DNA from: Streptomyces milbemycinicus | GTDB taxonomy: Bacteria; Actinomycetota; Actinomycetes; Streptomycetales; Streptomycetaceae | DNA: 42,129 nucleotides | Assembly (NCBI RefSeq): GCF_002154605.1 | Contig: NZ_MUNE01000342.1 | Coordinates: forward strand, 1 to 42,129 | Direction of reading: 5' to 3' | Shown here: positions 15,586-24,232 of the stretch, one piece after another | How positions within the stretch are numbered: position 1 is the first letter of the stretch | Layout of the letters: each line of letters starts with the position of its first letter | Translations under genes and position numbers: made by a program | The notes under the pieces: model-generated | Told to the model about the DNA's origin: nothing | The model's input: the letters and a program-made list of their open reading frames with translations, nothing else | The model's database searches: none

Positions 15586-16581
15586 TCAGCCGAGGAGGGC
15601 GCTGGTGCCCTCGGGGGCGAAGGCGGTCAGGGCCTCGGCGATCCGGGTCAGAGTCTCGGGCGTGAGCTCGGCGCGGGCGGCGGCAAGGTTCTCCGCGATA
15701 TGGGCCGGGGTGCGGCTGCCGGGGATCGGGACGACGTGCTCGTACTGGTGGAGCAGCCAGGCCAGCGCCAGCTGCCCCGGGGTCAGGCCGAGCTCGGCGG
15801 CGATGGCACGCAGCGGCGCGTAGCGGTCGTTGTTCGCCTGGAGGTTGCCGTCGTGGTAGCGCGGGATGAAGCGGCGGAAGTCGTCGTCGGCGATGTCCTG
15901 GACCGTGCCGGTCAGAAAGCCGCTGCCGAGCGGGGACCAGGCCACGATGCCCACGCCCAGCTCGCGGGCGGCGGCGAGCAGTTCGGCGTCCACGGGGGTC
16001 CACATCGACCACTGGGCCTGTACGGCGGCGACCGGGTGGACGGCGTGGGCGCGGACGAGCTGCTCGGCGGTGACGTTGGACAGCCCCAGGTGGCGGACCA
16101 GACCGTCGGAGATCAGCTCGGCGACGGCGCCGACGGTGTCCTCGATCGGGACGGTGGGGTCCGGGAAGTGCGGGTAGTAGAGGTCGATCCAGTCGGTGCC
16201 GAGGGTGCGCAGGGAGGTCTCGGCGTAGCGGCGGATATGGCGGGGCTCGGCGTTCACGGCCAGTTCGCCGTAGGTGTAGTTGACGGGGAAGGCGTGCCCC
16301 TCGACGCCTTCGGGGCGGCGGAAGCCGAACTTGGTGGCGATGGTGACCTCGTCGCGGCGGCCCCGGACGGCCTGGCCGACGATGCGCTCGTTGTGGCCGT
16401 CCTCGCCGTAGCCGTCGGAGGTGTCGATATGGGTGGCGCCCTCGTCGAGGGCGGAGCGCAGGGCGGTCAGGGCGCGGTCGTCGTCGATCTGTCCGTACAC
16501 GCCGGGGGACAGCACCATGGCGCCATAGCCGATCGCGGAGGTCTTCAGGTCGCCGAGGGTGCGGGTGGGAAGGGCGGTCAT
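15586..16581 (-). CDS. aldo/keto reductase
   Basis: 331 residues. The (beta/alpha)8 family signatures are present: GATHIDTSDGYGEDGHNERI (catalytic Asp and Tyr), IATKFGFRRPEG (Lys), and DLYYPHFPDPTVPIEDT (His in the YxH position). The NADPH-binding C-terminal part is in VVPIPGSRTPAHIAENL. Substrate unknown; oxidoreduction of a carbonyl with NADPH is the family reaction. The ATG has GAGGAG upstream. A perfect 25-bp palindrome 100 bp upstream shares its arms with the LysR-gene operator at 1272, so that LysR protein may control it (inference). Confidence 0.95.
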   Translation of the reverse strand: MTALPTRTLGDLKTSAIGYGAMVLSPGVYGQIDDDRALTALRSALDEGATHIDTSDGYGEDGHNERIVGQAVRGRRDEVTIATKFGFRRPEGVEGHAFPVNYTYGELAVNAEPRHIRRYAETSLRTLGTDWIDLYYPHFPDPTVPIEDTVGAVAELISDGLVRHLGLSNVTAEQLVRAHAVHPVAAVQAQWSMWTPVDAELLAAARELGVGIVAWSPLGSGFLTGTVQDIADDDFRRFIPRYHDGNLQANNDRYAPLRAIAAELGLTPGQLALAWLLHQYEHVVPIPGSRTPAHIAENLAAARAELTPETLTRIAEALTAFAPEGTSALLG

Positions 16582-16680
16582 GGGGCTGGGGCTCCTCGGT
16601 GCGCGGCGGTGGTGGCCGGGGGCGTTCCCCCGGCCTGTCCTCAAGCTTTCCGCCCGGCCCCGGCGCGCGTCCAAGACCTG

Positions 16681-16705
16681 CCGTCATAGCCGTCGGCTAT
16701 GACGG
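16681..16705. promoter_or_regulatory. 25-bp palindrome upstream of the aldo/keto reductase
   Basis: CCGTCATAGCC-GTC-GGCTATGACGG: 11-bp perfect arms. The inner TCATAGCC / GGCTATGA is identical to the dyad upstream of the LysR gene (1272-1291), with a 3- rather than 4-bp centre. It could be an operator for the reductase or the terminator of the deaminase-like gene, whose stop is 24 bp away. Confidence 0.55.
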
Positions 16706-16728
16706 TCTGGCCAGTGACTACGGGCCGC

Positions 16729-17079
16729 TCAGGTCTGGAGCGTGGTGCGCAGCCCGCCGTCGGGGCCCGCCAGCAGCACCGGGGTGCCCGCCCCGCCCAG
16801 GTCCCGTACGGCCGCACGGTCCTCCTCCGGAAGGTCCTCGGCCTCGGTCACGACGGCCGCGGCCTCCAGGGACTTGGCGCCGCTGGCGACGGCCATGGCG
16901 ACGGCGGTCCGCAGCGCGCTCAGCGGGAGCGAGGGGAGGGCGACGGTGCCGGCGACATACGTACGGCCCGTCTCGTCGCGTACGGCGGCGCCCTCGGGCA
17001 CGCCGTTGCGGGCTCGTGCGGAGCGGGCGAGGGTGATGATCTTGCGGTCTTCGGGGTCCAGGGGTGCGGCTTCGCTCAT
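16729..17079 (-). CDS. cytidine deaminase-like protein lacking zinc ligands
   Basis: 116 residues, near the ~130 of true cytidine deaminases. The pattern GVPEGAAVRDETGRTYVAGTVALPSLPLSALRTAVAMAVASG follows the Cda fold (long motif given by key residues: V-G/A-x-N/T at ~45-50 and helix at ~55-75), but the C/H-A-E motif is replaced by LSAL and there is no PCxxC. The protein contains no Cys and no His at all, so the zinc site is gone. Streptomyces genomes often annotate it as cytidine deaminase beside era; catalysis is not supported. The start ATG at 17079 is the second in-frame Met. Confidence 0.8.
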   Translation of the reverse strand: MSEAAPLDPEDRKIITLARSARARNGVPEGAAVRDETGRTYVAGTVALPSLPLSALRTAVAMAVASGAKSLEAAAVVTEAEDLPEEDRAAVRDLGGAGTPVLLAGPDGGLRTTLQT

Positions 17080-17124
17080 GCGGATGAGCATAGGCGGGGC
17101 GGGCACTGGCCTGGACTTGCGGTG

Positions 17125-17190
17125 TTGCGGTGAGTTCGAGACGGCGACACGCCGTGGCCACGGCGTGTCGCCGTCTCGAACTCACCGCAA
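17125..17190. repeat. 66-bp perfect palindrome (33-bp arms, no spacer)
   Basis: Every base from 17125 to 17190 pairs with its mirror around the centre 17157/17158 (GTGG|CCAC). It starts 2 bp after the stop of the CBS-domain gene and ends 46 bp from the start of the deaminase-like gene. As RNA it would fold into a stem of about 31 bp; it may serve as terminator of phoH-ybeY-CBS. Reading either strand gives the same sequence. Confidence 0.95.
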
Positions 17191-17192
17191 AG

Positions 17193-18509
17193 TCACTGGT
17201 CCTCGGGCTCGGTCTCCGCCGTCGCGCGGACCGGCTCGACCAGGACCGTGACGATGCGGTTCCGGCGGCCGGCCGGGGACTCGGCGGTCAGCCGGAGGGA
17301 CTTGAGGTCGGAGTCCGGGCCGCCGTCCTCGACCTCGACCTCCGCCGTGGCGCCCGCGATCGGCACCCGCCCCAGCGACTTGGCCAGCAGCCCGCCGACC
17401 GTCTCGACGTCCTCGTCGTCCAGGTCCGTCCCGTACAGCTCGCCGAGGTCGTCCAGGCCGAGCCGGGCGGTGACCCGGTGGGAGCCGTCACCCAGGTCCT
17501 GGATCGGCGGCAGCTCGCGGTCGTACTCGTCGGTGATCTCGCCGACGATCTCCTCGAGGATGTCCTCGATGGTGACGATCCCGGCCGTGCCGCCGTATTC
17601 GTCGACGACGACCGCGACGTGGTTGCGCTCCTGCTGCATCTCGCGCAGCAGATCGCCCGCGTTCTTGGTGTCGGGCACGAAGGTGGCGGGCCGCATGGCG
17701 GTGGAGACCAGCTCGGATTCGGCCTCGCGGTTGATATGCGTCTTACGGGCCAGGTCCTTGAGGTAGACGATGCCGACGATGTCGTCCTCGTTCTCCCCGG
17801 TGACCGGGATCCGGGAGAAGCCGGAGCGCAGCGCGAGGGTCAGGGCCTGCCGGATGGTCTTGAAGCGCTCGATGGCGACGAGGTCGGTGCGCGGCACCAT
17901 CACCTCACGCACCAGTGTGTCGCCGAGCTCGAAGACGGAGTGGACCATGCGCCGCTCCTCGTCCTCGATCAGCGACTCCTTCTCGGCGAGGTCCACCAGG
18001 GCGCGCAGCTCGGCCTCGGAGGCGAAGGGGCCTTTGCGGAAGCCCTTGCCGGGGGTCAGCGCGTTACCGATGAGGATCAGCAGCGGCGGGATGGGGCCCA
18101 TGACGCGGGCCAGGGGCAGCAGGACGTACGCGGCGGCGGTCGCGGTGTTCAGCGGGTGCTGGGCACCGATGGTGCGCGGCGAGACGCCGACGGCCACATA
18201 CGAGACGAGGACCATCACGCCGATCGCGATGGTCAGCGCCTTCCATGTCTCGTCGAACTCGCGCAGACACGCGTACGTGACGACCGCGCCGGCCGCCATC
18301 TCGCAGGCGACCCGCACCAGCAGCGCGACGTTCAGATAGCGGGTGGGGTCCTCGGCGACCTGCATCAGTTTGGCGCTGCCGCGCCGCCCTGCCCGCACGG
18401 CCTCCTCGGCGCGGAAGCGGGTGGTGCGGGCCAGGCCGGCCTCGGCGCAGGCCGCGAGCCAGGCGACCACCACCAGCAGGACGGCTGCTGTGATCAGCGG
18501 GCCGTTCAT
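17193..18509 (-). CDS. CNNM/CorC-type membrane protein with CBS pair (hemolysin family)
   Basis: 438 residues. Four hydrophobic segments in the N-terminal ~155 residues form the DUF21/CNNM membrane domain ([40 protein letters not shown]). A CBS pair follows at ~200-325 ([37 protein letters not shown]), then the CorC/HlyC C-terminal domain to ~420. Family members are linked to Mg2+ or other cation efflux; haemolysis is not a proven role. The ATG overlaps the ybeY stop by 4 bp (ATGA). It is the third gene of phoH-ybeY-CBS and is followed by the 66-bp palindrome. Confidence 0.95.
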   Translation of the reverse strand: MNGPLITAAVLLVVVAWLAACAEAGLARTTRFRAEEAVRAGRRGSAKLMQVAEDPTRYLNVALLVRVACEMAAGAVVTYACLREFDETWKALTIAIGVMVLVSYVAVGVSPRTIGAQHPLNTATAAAYVLLPLARVMGPIPPLLILIGNALTPGKGFRKGPFASEAELRALVDLAEKESLIEDEERRMVHSVFELGDTLVREVMVPRTDLVAIERFKTIRQALTLALRSGFSRIPVTGENEDDIVGIVYLKDLARKTHINREAESELVSTAMRPATFVPDTKNAGDLLREMQQERNHVAVVVDEYGGTAGIVTIEDILEEIVGEITDEYDRELPPIQDLGDGSHRVTARLGLDDLGELYGTDLDDEDVETVGGLLAKSLGRVPIAGATAEVEVEDGGPDSDLKSLRLTAESPAGRRNRIVTVLVEPVRATAETEPEDQ

Positions 18510-19003
18510 CCGGTCGTGGGGGCCGGGGAGGGGCCGGTCATGCCGCGCTCGGCGCGCCAGCCGTCGACGATGGCGGCCTGCAGACCGAACATCTCGGCCC
18601 GCTCGTCCGGCTCCTCGTGGTCGTAGCCGAGGAGGTGGAGGACGCCGTGGACGGTCAGGAGCTGAAGCTCCTCGTCCATGGAGTGTCCGGTCGGCGCCTC
18701 CTCCCCCTGCTTCTTGGCCACCTCGGGGCAGAGCACGATATCCCCGAGGAGGCCCTGCGGGGGCTCCTCGTCGTCCTTCGCGGGCGGGCGCAGCTCGTCC
18801 ATCGGGAAGGACATGACGTCGGTGGGCCCCGGCAGGTCCATCCACTGGATATGAAGCTGCTCCATGGCGTCGGCGTCGACGACGATCACCGAGAGCTCGG
18901 AGAGCGGGTGGATACGCATCCGGGCCAACGCGTAGCGGGCGACGTCCAGCACCGCCCGCTCGTCGATCTCCGTGCCGGATTCGTTGTTGACGTCGATCGC
19001 CAT
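18506..19003 (-). CDS. ybeY: endoribonuclease YbeY
   Basis: 165 residues. The metal-binding motif H-x3-H-x5-H is present as [20 protein letters not shown] near residue 115, with [10 protein letters not shown] upstream (conserved TDVLSFP). YbeY acts in 16S rRNA 3' processing and ribosome quality control. It lies 12 bp downstream of phoH and overlaps the CBS gene start by 4 bp. Confidence 0.97.
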   Translation of the reverse strand: MAIDVNNESGTEIDERAVLDVARYALARMRIHPLSELSVIVVDADAMEQLHIQWMDLPGPTDVMSFPMDELRPPAKDDEEPPQGLLGDIVLCPEVAKKQGEEAPTGHSMDEELQLLTVHGVLHLLGYDHEEPDERAEMFGLQAAIVDGWRAERGMTGPSPAPTTG

Positions 19004-19015
19004 GAGAGTGTTGTT

Positions 19016-20017
19016 TTACTTTCCGTTCCGGCTGTCGTACAGCTCGTACGCGTCGACAATACGGCCGACCAGCTTGTGGCGGACCACGTCGGTGCTGGTG
19101 AGCATGGAGAAGTGGACGTCGTCGACGCCCTCCAGGATTTCCCGCACCTGGCGCAGACCGCTCTTGGTCCCGCCCGGGAGGTCGACCTGGGTGATATCAC
19201 CCGTGATCACTATCTTGGAGTCGAAACCGAGCCGGGTGAGGAACATCTTCATCTGCTCGGGGTTCGTGTTCTGGGCCTCGTCGAGAATGATGAACGCATC
19301 GTTGAGCGTGCGACCGCGCATATACGCCAGCGGCGCGACCTCGATCGTGCCCGCGGCCATCAGACGCGGGATGGAGTCGGGGTCGAGCATGTCGTGCAGC
19401 GCGTCGTACAGCGGACGCAGATACGGGTCGATCTTCTCGTAGAGCGTGCCGGGCAGGAAGCCGAGCCGCTCGCCCGCCTCGACCGCCGGCCGGGTCAGGA
19501 TGATCCGGGTGACCTGCTTGGACTGCAGGGCCTGGACCGCCTTGGCCATGGCCAGATAGGTCTTGCCGGTACCGGCCGGGCCGATACCGAAGACGACGGT
19601 GTGCTTGTCGATGGCGTCGACGTAGCGCTTCTGGTTGAGGGTCTTGGGGCGGATGGTGCGCCCACGGTTGGAGAGGATGTTCTGTGTGAGCACCTCGGCG
19701 GGGGTCTCCACCCCGGTCTCGCCGTTCTCCGCGGCGCGCAGCATGGAGATCGAGCGCTCCACCGCGTCCTCTGTCATCGGTTGACCGGTGCGGAGCACCA
19801 GCATCATCTCGTCGAACAGGCGCTGGATGAGGGCGACTTCCGCGGGGTCCCCGGTCGCGCTGACCTCATTGCCCCGCACATGGATGTCGGTCGCCGGGAA
19901 GGCCTTCTCGATGACGCGCAGCAGCGAATCGCCCGATCCCAGCACCATGACCATCGGGTGCTTGGTCGGGACCGTGAACTGCGCATGCGCCTGGCGTGCT
20001 GTGGTTGGTTGCGTCAT
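19016..20017 (-). CDS. phoH: PhoH-like ATPase
   Basis: 333 residues. Walker A is GPAGTGKTYLA (about residue 145), Walker B FIILDEAQN, with the PhoH-specific TRPAVEAGERLGFLPG and TGDITQVDLP. N-terminal ~80 residues are the KH-like extension. The role in RNA metabolism is inferred from its constant linkage to ybeY. The ATG at 20017 (MTQPTTARQAH) is chosen; upstream in-frame codons are not conserved-looking. First gene of phoH-ybeY-CBS. Confidence 0.95.
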   Translation of the reverse strand: MTQPTTARQAHAQFTVPTKHPMVMVLGSGDSLLRVIEKAFPATDIHVRGNEVSATGDPAEVALIQRLFDEMMLVLRTGQPMTEDAVERSISMLRAAENGETGVETPAEVLTQNILSNRGRTIRPKTLNQKRYVDAIDKHTVVFGIGPAGTGKTYLAMAKAVQALQSKQVTRIILTRPAVEAGERLGFLPGTLYEKIDPYLRPLYDALHDMLDPDSIPRLMAAGTIEVAPLAYMRGRTLNDAFIILDEAQNTNPEQMKMFLTRLGFDSKIVITGDITQVDLPGGTKSGLRQVREILEGVDDVHFSMLTSTDVVRHKLVGRIVDAYELYDSRNGK

Positions 20018-20190
20018 GGGCCGGCTCTGAGGCCTGCTCCTACCTCCTGTTACGGGGTTCTCGTTGCTCGACAACCTTGAGTACAAGGGTACGACGGAGC
20101 ACTGACAAGACCCGAGTGCTTTTACTCCACTCCGGATCCACACCCGTCCCCCCTGCCATTCCCCTGCCACTCCCCTGCTTCACTCCCGCT

Positions 20191-21315
20191 TCACGCCTGC
20201 CGGAAGCCGATCGTGGGCACGGCCCGGCGCAGCGGCCAGGGGCGGGCGGCCGCCGGGAGGATCCGGTCCAGGAAGGCGTAGCGGCGCAGCGCGGAGGGGT
20301 CCTGGTCGTCGTACGACTTGGCGTGCTGCCACCAGGCGGCGATCTCCACCCAGCCCGGCGCCGACAGCGAGCCGCCGAACTCCTGCACCGACAGCGCGGC
20401 GCTCAGACCCGCGAAGGCCAGCCGGTCGGCGAGCGGCCACTGGGCGAGGGTGCCGGTGACAAAGCCCGCGACGAACACATCGCCCGCGCCGGTCGGGTCC
20501 AGGGCCTCCACGGCGATCGCGGGCACCTCGGCGGTCTCGCCGGTGCGCCCGTCCACCGCGTACGCCCCCTCGGCGCCGAGAGTGACCACCGCGAGCGGCA
20601 CCTTGTCGGCGAGCGCGCGGGCCGCGGCGCGCGGGCATTCGGTGCGGGTGTAGCGCATCGCCTCGGCCGCGTTGGGCAGGAACGCCTCGCAGTGCTCGAG
20701 ATCGGCGAGGTCGGCCGGGTCCCAGCGGCCGGTGTCGTCCCAGCCGACGTCCGCGAAGACCATGCTGCCGTGGCCGACGGCCTGGGTGACCCACTCCTCG
20801 CGGCTCCCCGGGACCAGGGAGGCGATGGCGGCGCGGGCCGGGGGCGGGCAGCTGGGGGCGGGCTCCTCGGGCGGCGGCGCCTCGTGGCCGTGGGAGACCA
20901 TCGTGCGCTCGCCCTCGTAGGCCATGGACACGGTCACCGGGGAGTGCCAGCCGCGCACCGTACGGGACAGCGACAGGTCGATGCCCTCGCCGCGGTCCAG
21001 GGCGTCGCGGCAGTAGTCCCCGTACATGTCGTCGCCGAAGGCGGCGGCGAGGGAGGTGCGCAGGCCCAGGCGGGCCAGGGCGGTGGCCATATTGGCCACC
21101 CCGCCGGGGCTTGAGCCCATACCGCGGGCCCAGGACTCGGTGCCGCGCACGGGGGCGGAGTCCAGGCCGGTGAAGATGATGTCCAAGAAGACCGTGCCGG
21201 TGAGATAGACGTCACAGGCCGGGTCACCGGGTCTGCGGACGGCCGCGAGCGGGTCGAGCAGGGGGTACTCCGCCGGGTACACCGCCGCGAGCGGCTGGCC
21301 GTGGTCTGTGGTCAC
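20191..21315 (-). CDS. PfkB family carbohydrate/nucleoside kinase
   Basis: 374 residues from GTG at 21315, which has GGGAG six bases upstream; a TTG at 21360 in the same frame has no good site. The ribokinase fold is shown by LTGTVFLDIIFTGLD near the start, SSPGGVANMATALARLG (sugar-binding GG), and the ATP/catalytic signature DPTGAGDVFVAGF with the catalytic Asp (about residue 277). The sugar is unknown. It is preceded by a 188-bp gap full of short direct repeats and lies downstream of, but separate from, rnz. Confidence 0.92.
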   Translation of the reverse strand: MTTDHGQPLAAVYPAEYPLLDPLAAVRRPGDPACDVYLTGTVFLDIIFTGLDSAPVRGTESWARGMGSSPGGVANMATALARLGLRTSLAAAFGDDMYGDYCRDALDRGEGIDLSLSRTVRGWHSPVTVSMAYEGERTMVSHGHEAPPPEEPAPSCPPPARAAIASLVPGSREEWVTQAVGHGSMVFADVGWDDTGRWDPADLADLEHCEAFLPNAAEAMRYTRTECPRAAARALADKVPLAVVTLGAEGAYAVDGRTGETAEVPAIAVEALDPTGAGDVFVAGFVTGTLAQWPLADRLAFAGLSAALSVQEFGGSLSAPGWVEIAAWWQHAKSYDDQDPSALRRYAFLDRILPAAARPWPLRRAVPTIGFRQA

Positions 21316-21354
21316 CGTGCGCTCCCAGATCGGACCGGCCTCGTTGCCGGTCCC

Positions 21355-21418
21355 GTTCAATCGATCTCGTTCAGTGGATCTCGTTCAGCGAATGTTCTTC
21401 AGTGGTTCTTCAGTGGGG
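21355..21418. repeat. short direct repeats upstream of the PfkB gene
   Basis: Two 14-bp units beginning GTTCA and ending GATCTC (21355-21368, 21369-21382), then two 11-bp TTCAGTGG-type units (about 21397-21418). They lie between rnz and the PfkB start. Confidence 0.7.
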
Positions 21419-21477
21419 CTGTTTTTACGGCTGCGGCCAGTGTGCACGACGGCACTGACAGCGGCGGGGGCCTGAGC

Positions 21478-21513
21478 GGTCAGCGCCGAGGTCAGCGCCG
21501 AGGTCAGCGCCGC
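21478..21513. repeat. 3 x 12-bp tandem repeat overlapping the rnz stop
   Basis: Units GGTCAGCGCCGA, GGTCAGCGCCGA and GGTCAGCGCCGC at 21478, 21490 and 21502. On the minus strand each reads CGGCGCTGA, the last two codons and stop of rnz; the real stop is in the rightmost unit and two further copies follow it. Confidence 0.92.
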
Positions 21514-22424
21514 TTGGGCAGCGCCACGCTCATCAGGTCCTGCGCCACCGTGAGCTCCCCCTCGAAGCCTGCCGCCCGCGCCTGGCGCTCGAAGTCGGTG
21601 GGGTCGCCGTAACGCTGTGAGAAGTGGGTCAGCACCAGATGCCGCACCCCCGCCTCCGCGGCCAGCCGCGCCGCCTGCCCGGCGGTGAGATGCCCGTACT
21701 CGACCGCCAGCGGCTCGTCCTCGTCCAGGAAAGTGGACTCGATCACCAGCAGGTCACAGCCCTGGGCGAGGTCATGGGCGCCCTCGCACAGCCGGGTGTC
21801 CATGACGAAGGCGAAGCGCTGTCCGCGCCGTGCCTCGCTGACCTCCTCCAGCGTGACCGTGTGCCCCTCCCGCTCCAGCGCCCCCTCCCGCTGCAGCCGG
21901 CCGATCTCCGGCCCGCGGATGCCGTGCGCCGCGAGCCGCTCGGGCAGCATGCGGCGGCCGTCGGGCTCGGTCAGCCGGTAGCCGTAGGACTCGACCGGGT
22001 GGGAGAGCCTGCGCGCCTCCAGTGTGTACCCGGCGGTCCGCGCCAGGACCCCGCCCTCGCCCGCCACCGGCGCCTCGGCCAGTTGCACGGTTTCGCGGTA
22101 CGCGGTCGCGTACCGCAGCCGCTCGAAGAAGCGCTGTCCGCTCGCCGGGTAGTGCGCGGTCACCGGGTGCGGCACCCGGTCCAGGTTGATCCGCTGGACG
22201 ACCCCGGCCAGGCCCAGCGAGTGGTCACCGTGGAAGTGGGTGACACAGATCCGGTTGATGTCATGGGCCGCGACCCCCGCCCGCACCATCTGGCGCTGGG
22301 TGCCCTCGCCGGGGTCGAAGAGGATGCCCTCGCCGTCCCAGCGCAGCAGATAGCCGTTGTGGTTGCGGTGCCGGGTCGGCACCTGGCTCGCGGTGCCCAG
22401 GACGACCAGTTCGCGTACGGACAA
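21504..22424 (-). CDS. rnz: ribonuclease Z
   Basis: 306 residues, usual for RNase Z. The beta-lactamase fold motifs are intact: [26 protein letters not shown] (HxHxDH), FVMDTR and LTHFSQRY. It matures the 3' ends of tRNA precursors. The start is a TTG (22422-22424), five bases after the TAA of the HIT gene, so translation is probably coupled. The stop codon lies inside a 12-bp tandem repeat. Confidence 0.95.
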   Translation of the reverse strand: MSVRELVVLGTASQVPTRHRNHNGYLLRWDGEGILFDPGEGTQRQMVRAGVAAHDINRICVTHFHGDHSLGLAGVVQRINLDRVPHPVTAHYPASGQRFFERLRYATAYRETVQLAEAPVAGEGGVLARTAGYTLEARRLSHPVESYGYRLTEPDGRRMLPERLAAHGIRGPEIGRLQREGALEREGHTVTLEEVSEARRGQRFAFVMDTRLCEGAHDLAQGCDLLVIESTFLDEDEPLAVEYGHLTAGQAARLAAEAGVRHLVLTHFSQRYGDPTDFERQARAAGFEGELTVAQDLMSVALPKRR

Positions 22425-22429
22425 CGGGA

Positions 22430-22789
22430 TTACCCGGGGGGCCAGTTGAAGCCGCGGCCGCCCAGGATGTGGGCGTGCGCGTGGAAGACGGTCTGGCCCG
22501 CGCCCGCGCCGGTGTTGAAGATGACGCGGAAGCCGGCGCCGTCGATCTCCTCGTCGGCGGCGACCGCACCCGCTTCACGCAGTATGTCGGCGGCGATCTG
22601 CGGCTCCGCGTTCGCGAGGGAGGCGGCGTCCGGGTAGTGCACCTTGGGGATCACCAGGACGTGGGTCGGCGCCTGGGGGTTGATGTCCCGGAAGGCGAGG
22701 GTCGTCTCGGTCTCGCGGACAACGGTCGCGGGCACCTCCTTCGAGACGATTTTGCAGAACAGGCAGTCGGCCTGCGGTTCTCCCGCCAC
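22430..22789 (-). CDS. HIT family (HINT-like) protein
   Basis: 119 residues from GTG with GGAG seven bases upstream (chosen over the ATG at 22807). The HIT signature is [11 protein letters not shown] near residue 102, and CLFC near residue 9 is the Cys pair typical of HINT proteins. Hydrolysis of adenosine phosphoramidates is the family activity. It is followed within 5 bp by rnz. Confidence 0.93.
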   Translation of the reverse strand: MAGEPQADCLFCKIVSKEVPATVVRETETTLAFRDINPQAPTHVLVIPKVHYPDAASLANAEPQIAADILREAGAVAADEEIDGAGFRVIFNTGAGAGQTVFHAHAHILGGRGFNWPPG

Positions 22790-22918
22790 CGGTGGCTCCT
22801 TACGCAACGTCGGCTGGTACGGAACCGGATGCTACCGGGACGCCCGGAGGGCGCGCGCCGGAACCGCACGGTGCCCTTGTCGCCCTTGCCGCCTGATTGT
22901 CCCGCCTACTCGTCCCGC

Positions 22919-23395
22919 CTACTTGGCGCTGCCCGCCGTGGTCCGCCGGTCCCACGGGTGGGTGGTGTTCCGGGACGGCTTGGGATGCGCCGTCTTCCGT
23001 GCGTTGCAGTCGCCGATCACATTGGCCTGGAAGACCTGGTGGCCGTCCACCTTGGCGGTCAGATCGCCCCGAACGCAGACGTTCTTGCGCTCGTAGGTGA
23101 CGGTGCCGCTGACCTTGATGGTGCGGTCGTCCTTGGTCTCGCCCCGGCAGTGGACGGATGCCTTAGCGTCCTGCGACGGGCCGGACGTGTGCTTGCCCTT
23201 CACATCCGCGTTGCATGTCATCCACCGCACGTCGATACCGCCCTTTTCGAGCGCGCGCGTGCTGACCCGGTCCGTGGTGACCGCCACCCCGATGGCGTTG
23301 AGCCCGGTGTTGTCCCTGGGCTCGCACGCCGCCACGGCGCCGATCGTCACAGCCGCCGCCACCACCGCGAAGAGCGCGTTCCTTTGATGCCTCAT
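22919..23395 (-). CDS. putative secreted lipoprotein
   Basis: 158 residues. The N-terminus MRHQRNALFAVVAAAVTIGAV is a signal peptide with lipobox VAAC (Cys 24). The mature part has beta-rich segments (TIKVSGTVTYERKNVCVRG) and several Cys residues that could form disulfides. I do not recognise the family. The ATG at 23395 follows GGGGGC; another Met lies 9 bp upstream. It is flanked by rsmE and the HIT gene, with gaps of about 93 and 129 bp, so it is probably a single transcription unit. Confidence 0.82.
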   Translation of the reverse strand: MRHQRNALFAVVAAAVTIGAVAACEPRDNTGLNAIGVAVTTDRVSTRALEKGGIDVRWMTCNADVKGKHTSGPSQDAKASVHCRGETKDDRTIKVSGTVTYERKNVCVRGDLTAKVDGHQVFQANVIGDCNARKTAHPKPSRNTTHPWDRRTTAGSAK

Positions 23396-23488
23396 TGCCC
23401 CCATAAGAAAAGGTTCCCACCGGAGCGGGGGGAACCGGAAGAGCAACCTCGGCCACATGATCCGCCGGGCATCCGGGGCCGGGGCGGG

Positions 23489-24232
23489 TCAGCCCCAGCG
23501 GCCCGTACGGCCCAACAGCAGCGCGGCCGCCGCCGTTCCGGCCGTGGAGGTACGCAGCACGGTCGGGCCCAGGCGGTACGGACGCGCCCCCGCCTCGGCG
23601 AACGCCGCCAACTCCTCGGGCGATACGCCCCCTTCAGGGCCGACCACCAGCACAACGCTGCCCTCCGCGGGCAGCGGCGCGGTCGCAAGCGGCTCGGCGC
23701 CCTCCTCGTGCAGCACAGCCGCGAAGTCGGATTCGGCCAGAAGCCGAGCAACCTGGCGGGTCGTCATCGCGTCCATCACCTCGGGAAAGAGGAGCCGGCG
23801 CGACTGCTTGCCCGCCTCCCGGGCCGTCGCACGCCACTTTCCCAGCGCCTTCAGGCCGCGCTCACCCTTCCACTGGGTGACACAACGCGCCGCCGCCCAG
23901 GGCACGATGGCGTCCACGCCGGTCTCCGTCATGGTCTCCACGGCCAGTTCGCCGCGGTCCCCCTTCGGCAGCGCCTGGACGACGGTGATCCGCGGGCTCG
24001 GCGGCGCCTCATGGCGCACCTCGGCCACCTCGACCAGCAGCCGGTCCTTGCCCTCGACGGCCGCCACGGCGCCGAAGGCGCCCGTACCGGCCCCGTCCGT
24101 CAGCACCACCGGCTCGCCCACGCGCAGCCGGCGCACCGACACGGCATGCCGCCCCTCCGGCCCCTCGAGCGCCAGCCGCGCCCCTACGGCCGCCCCCGCG
24201 AGGGAGTCGGCCAGGAAGACAGGTGCGGTCAC
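23489..24232 (-). CDS. rsmE: 16S rRNA m3U1498 methyltransferase RsmE
   Basis: 247 residues from GTG overlapping the previous stop (GTGA). The N-terminal PUA-like part contains GRHAVSVRRLRVGEPV; the SPOUT methyltransferase domain contains ALPKGDRGELAVETMTETG, VLVVGPEGGVSPEELA and LGPTVLRTSTA, the knotted SAM-binding loops. Translationally coupled to the nitronate monooxygenase gene. Confidence 0.96.
   Translation of the reverse strand: MTAPVFLADSLAGAAVGARLALEGPEGRHAVSVRRLRVGEPVVLTDGAGTGAFGAVAAVEGKDRLLVEVAEVRHEAPPSPRITVVQALPKGDRGELAVETMTETGVDAIVPWAAARCVTQWKGERGLKALGKWRATAREAGKQSRRLLFPEVMDAMTTRQVARLLAESDFAAVLHEEGAEPLATAPLPAEGSVVLVVGPEGGVSPEELAAFAEAGARPYRLGPTVLRTSTAGTAAAALLLGRTGRWG

Noticed and set aside
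17130..18626. Open frames on both strands beginning MSSRRRHAVATACRRLELTA
   Set aside because: The identical starts are produced by the 66-bp palindrome, not by two related genes.
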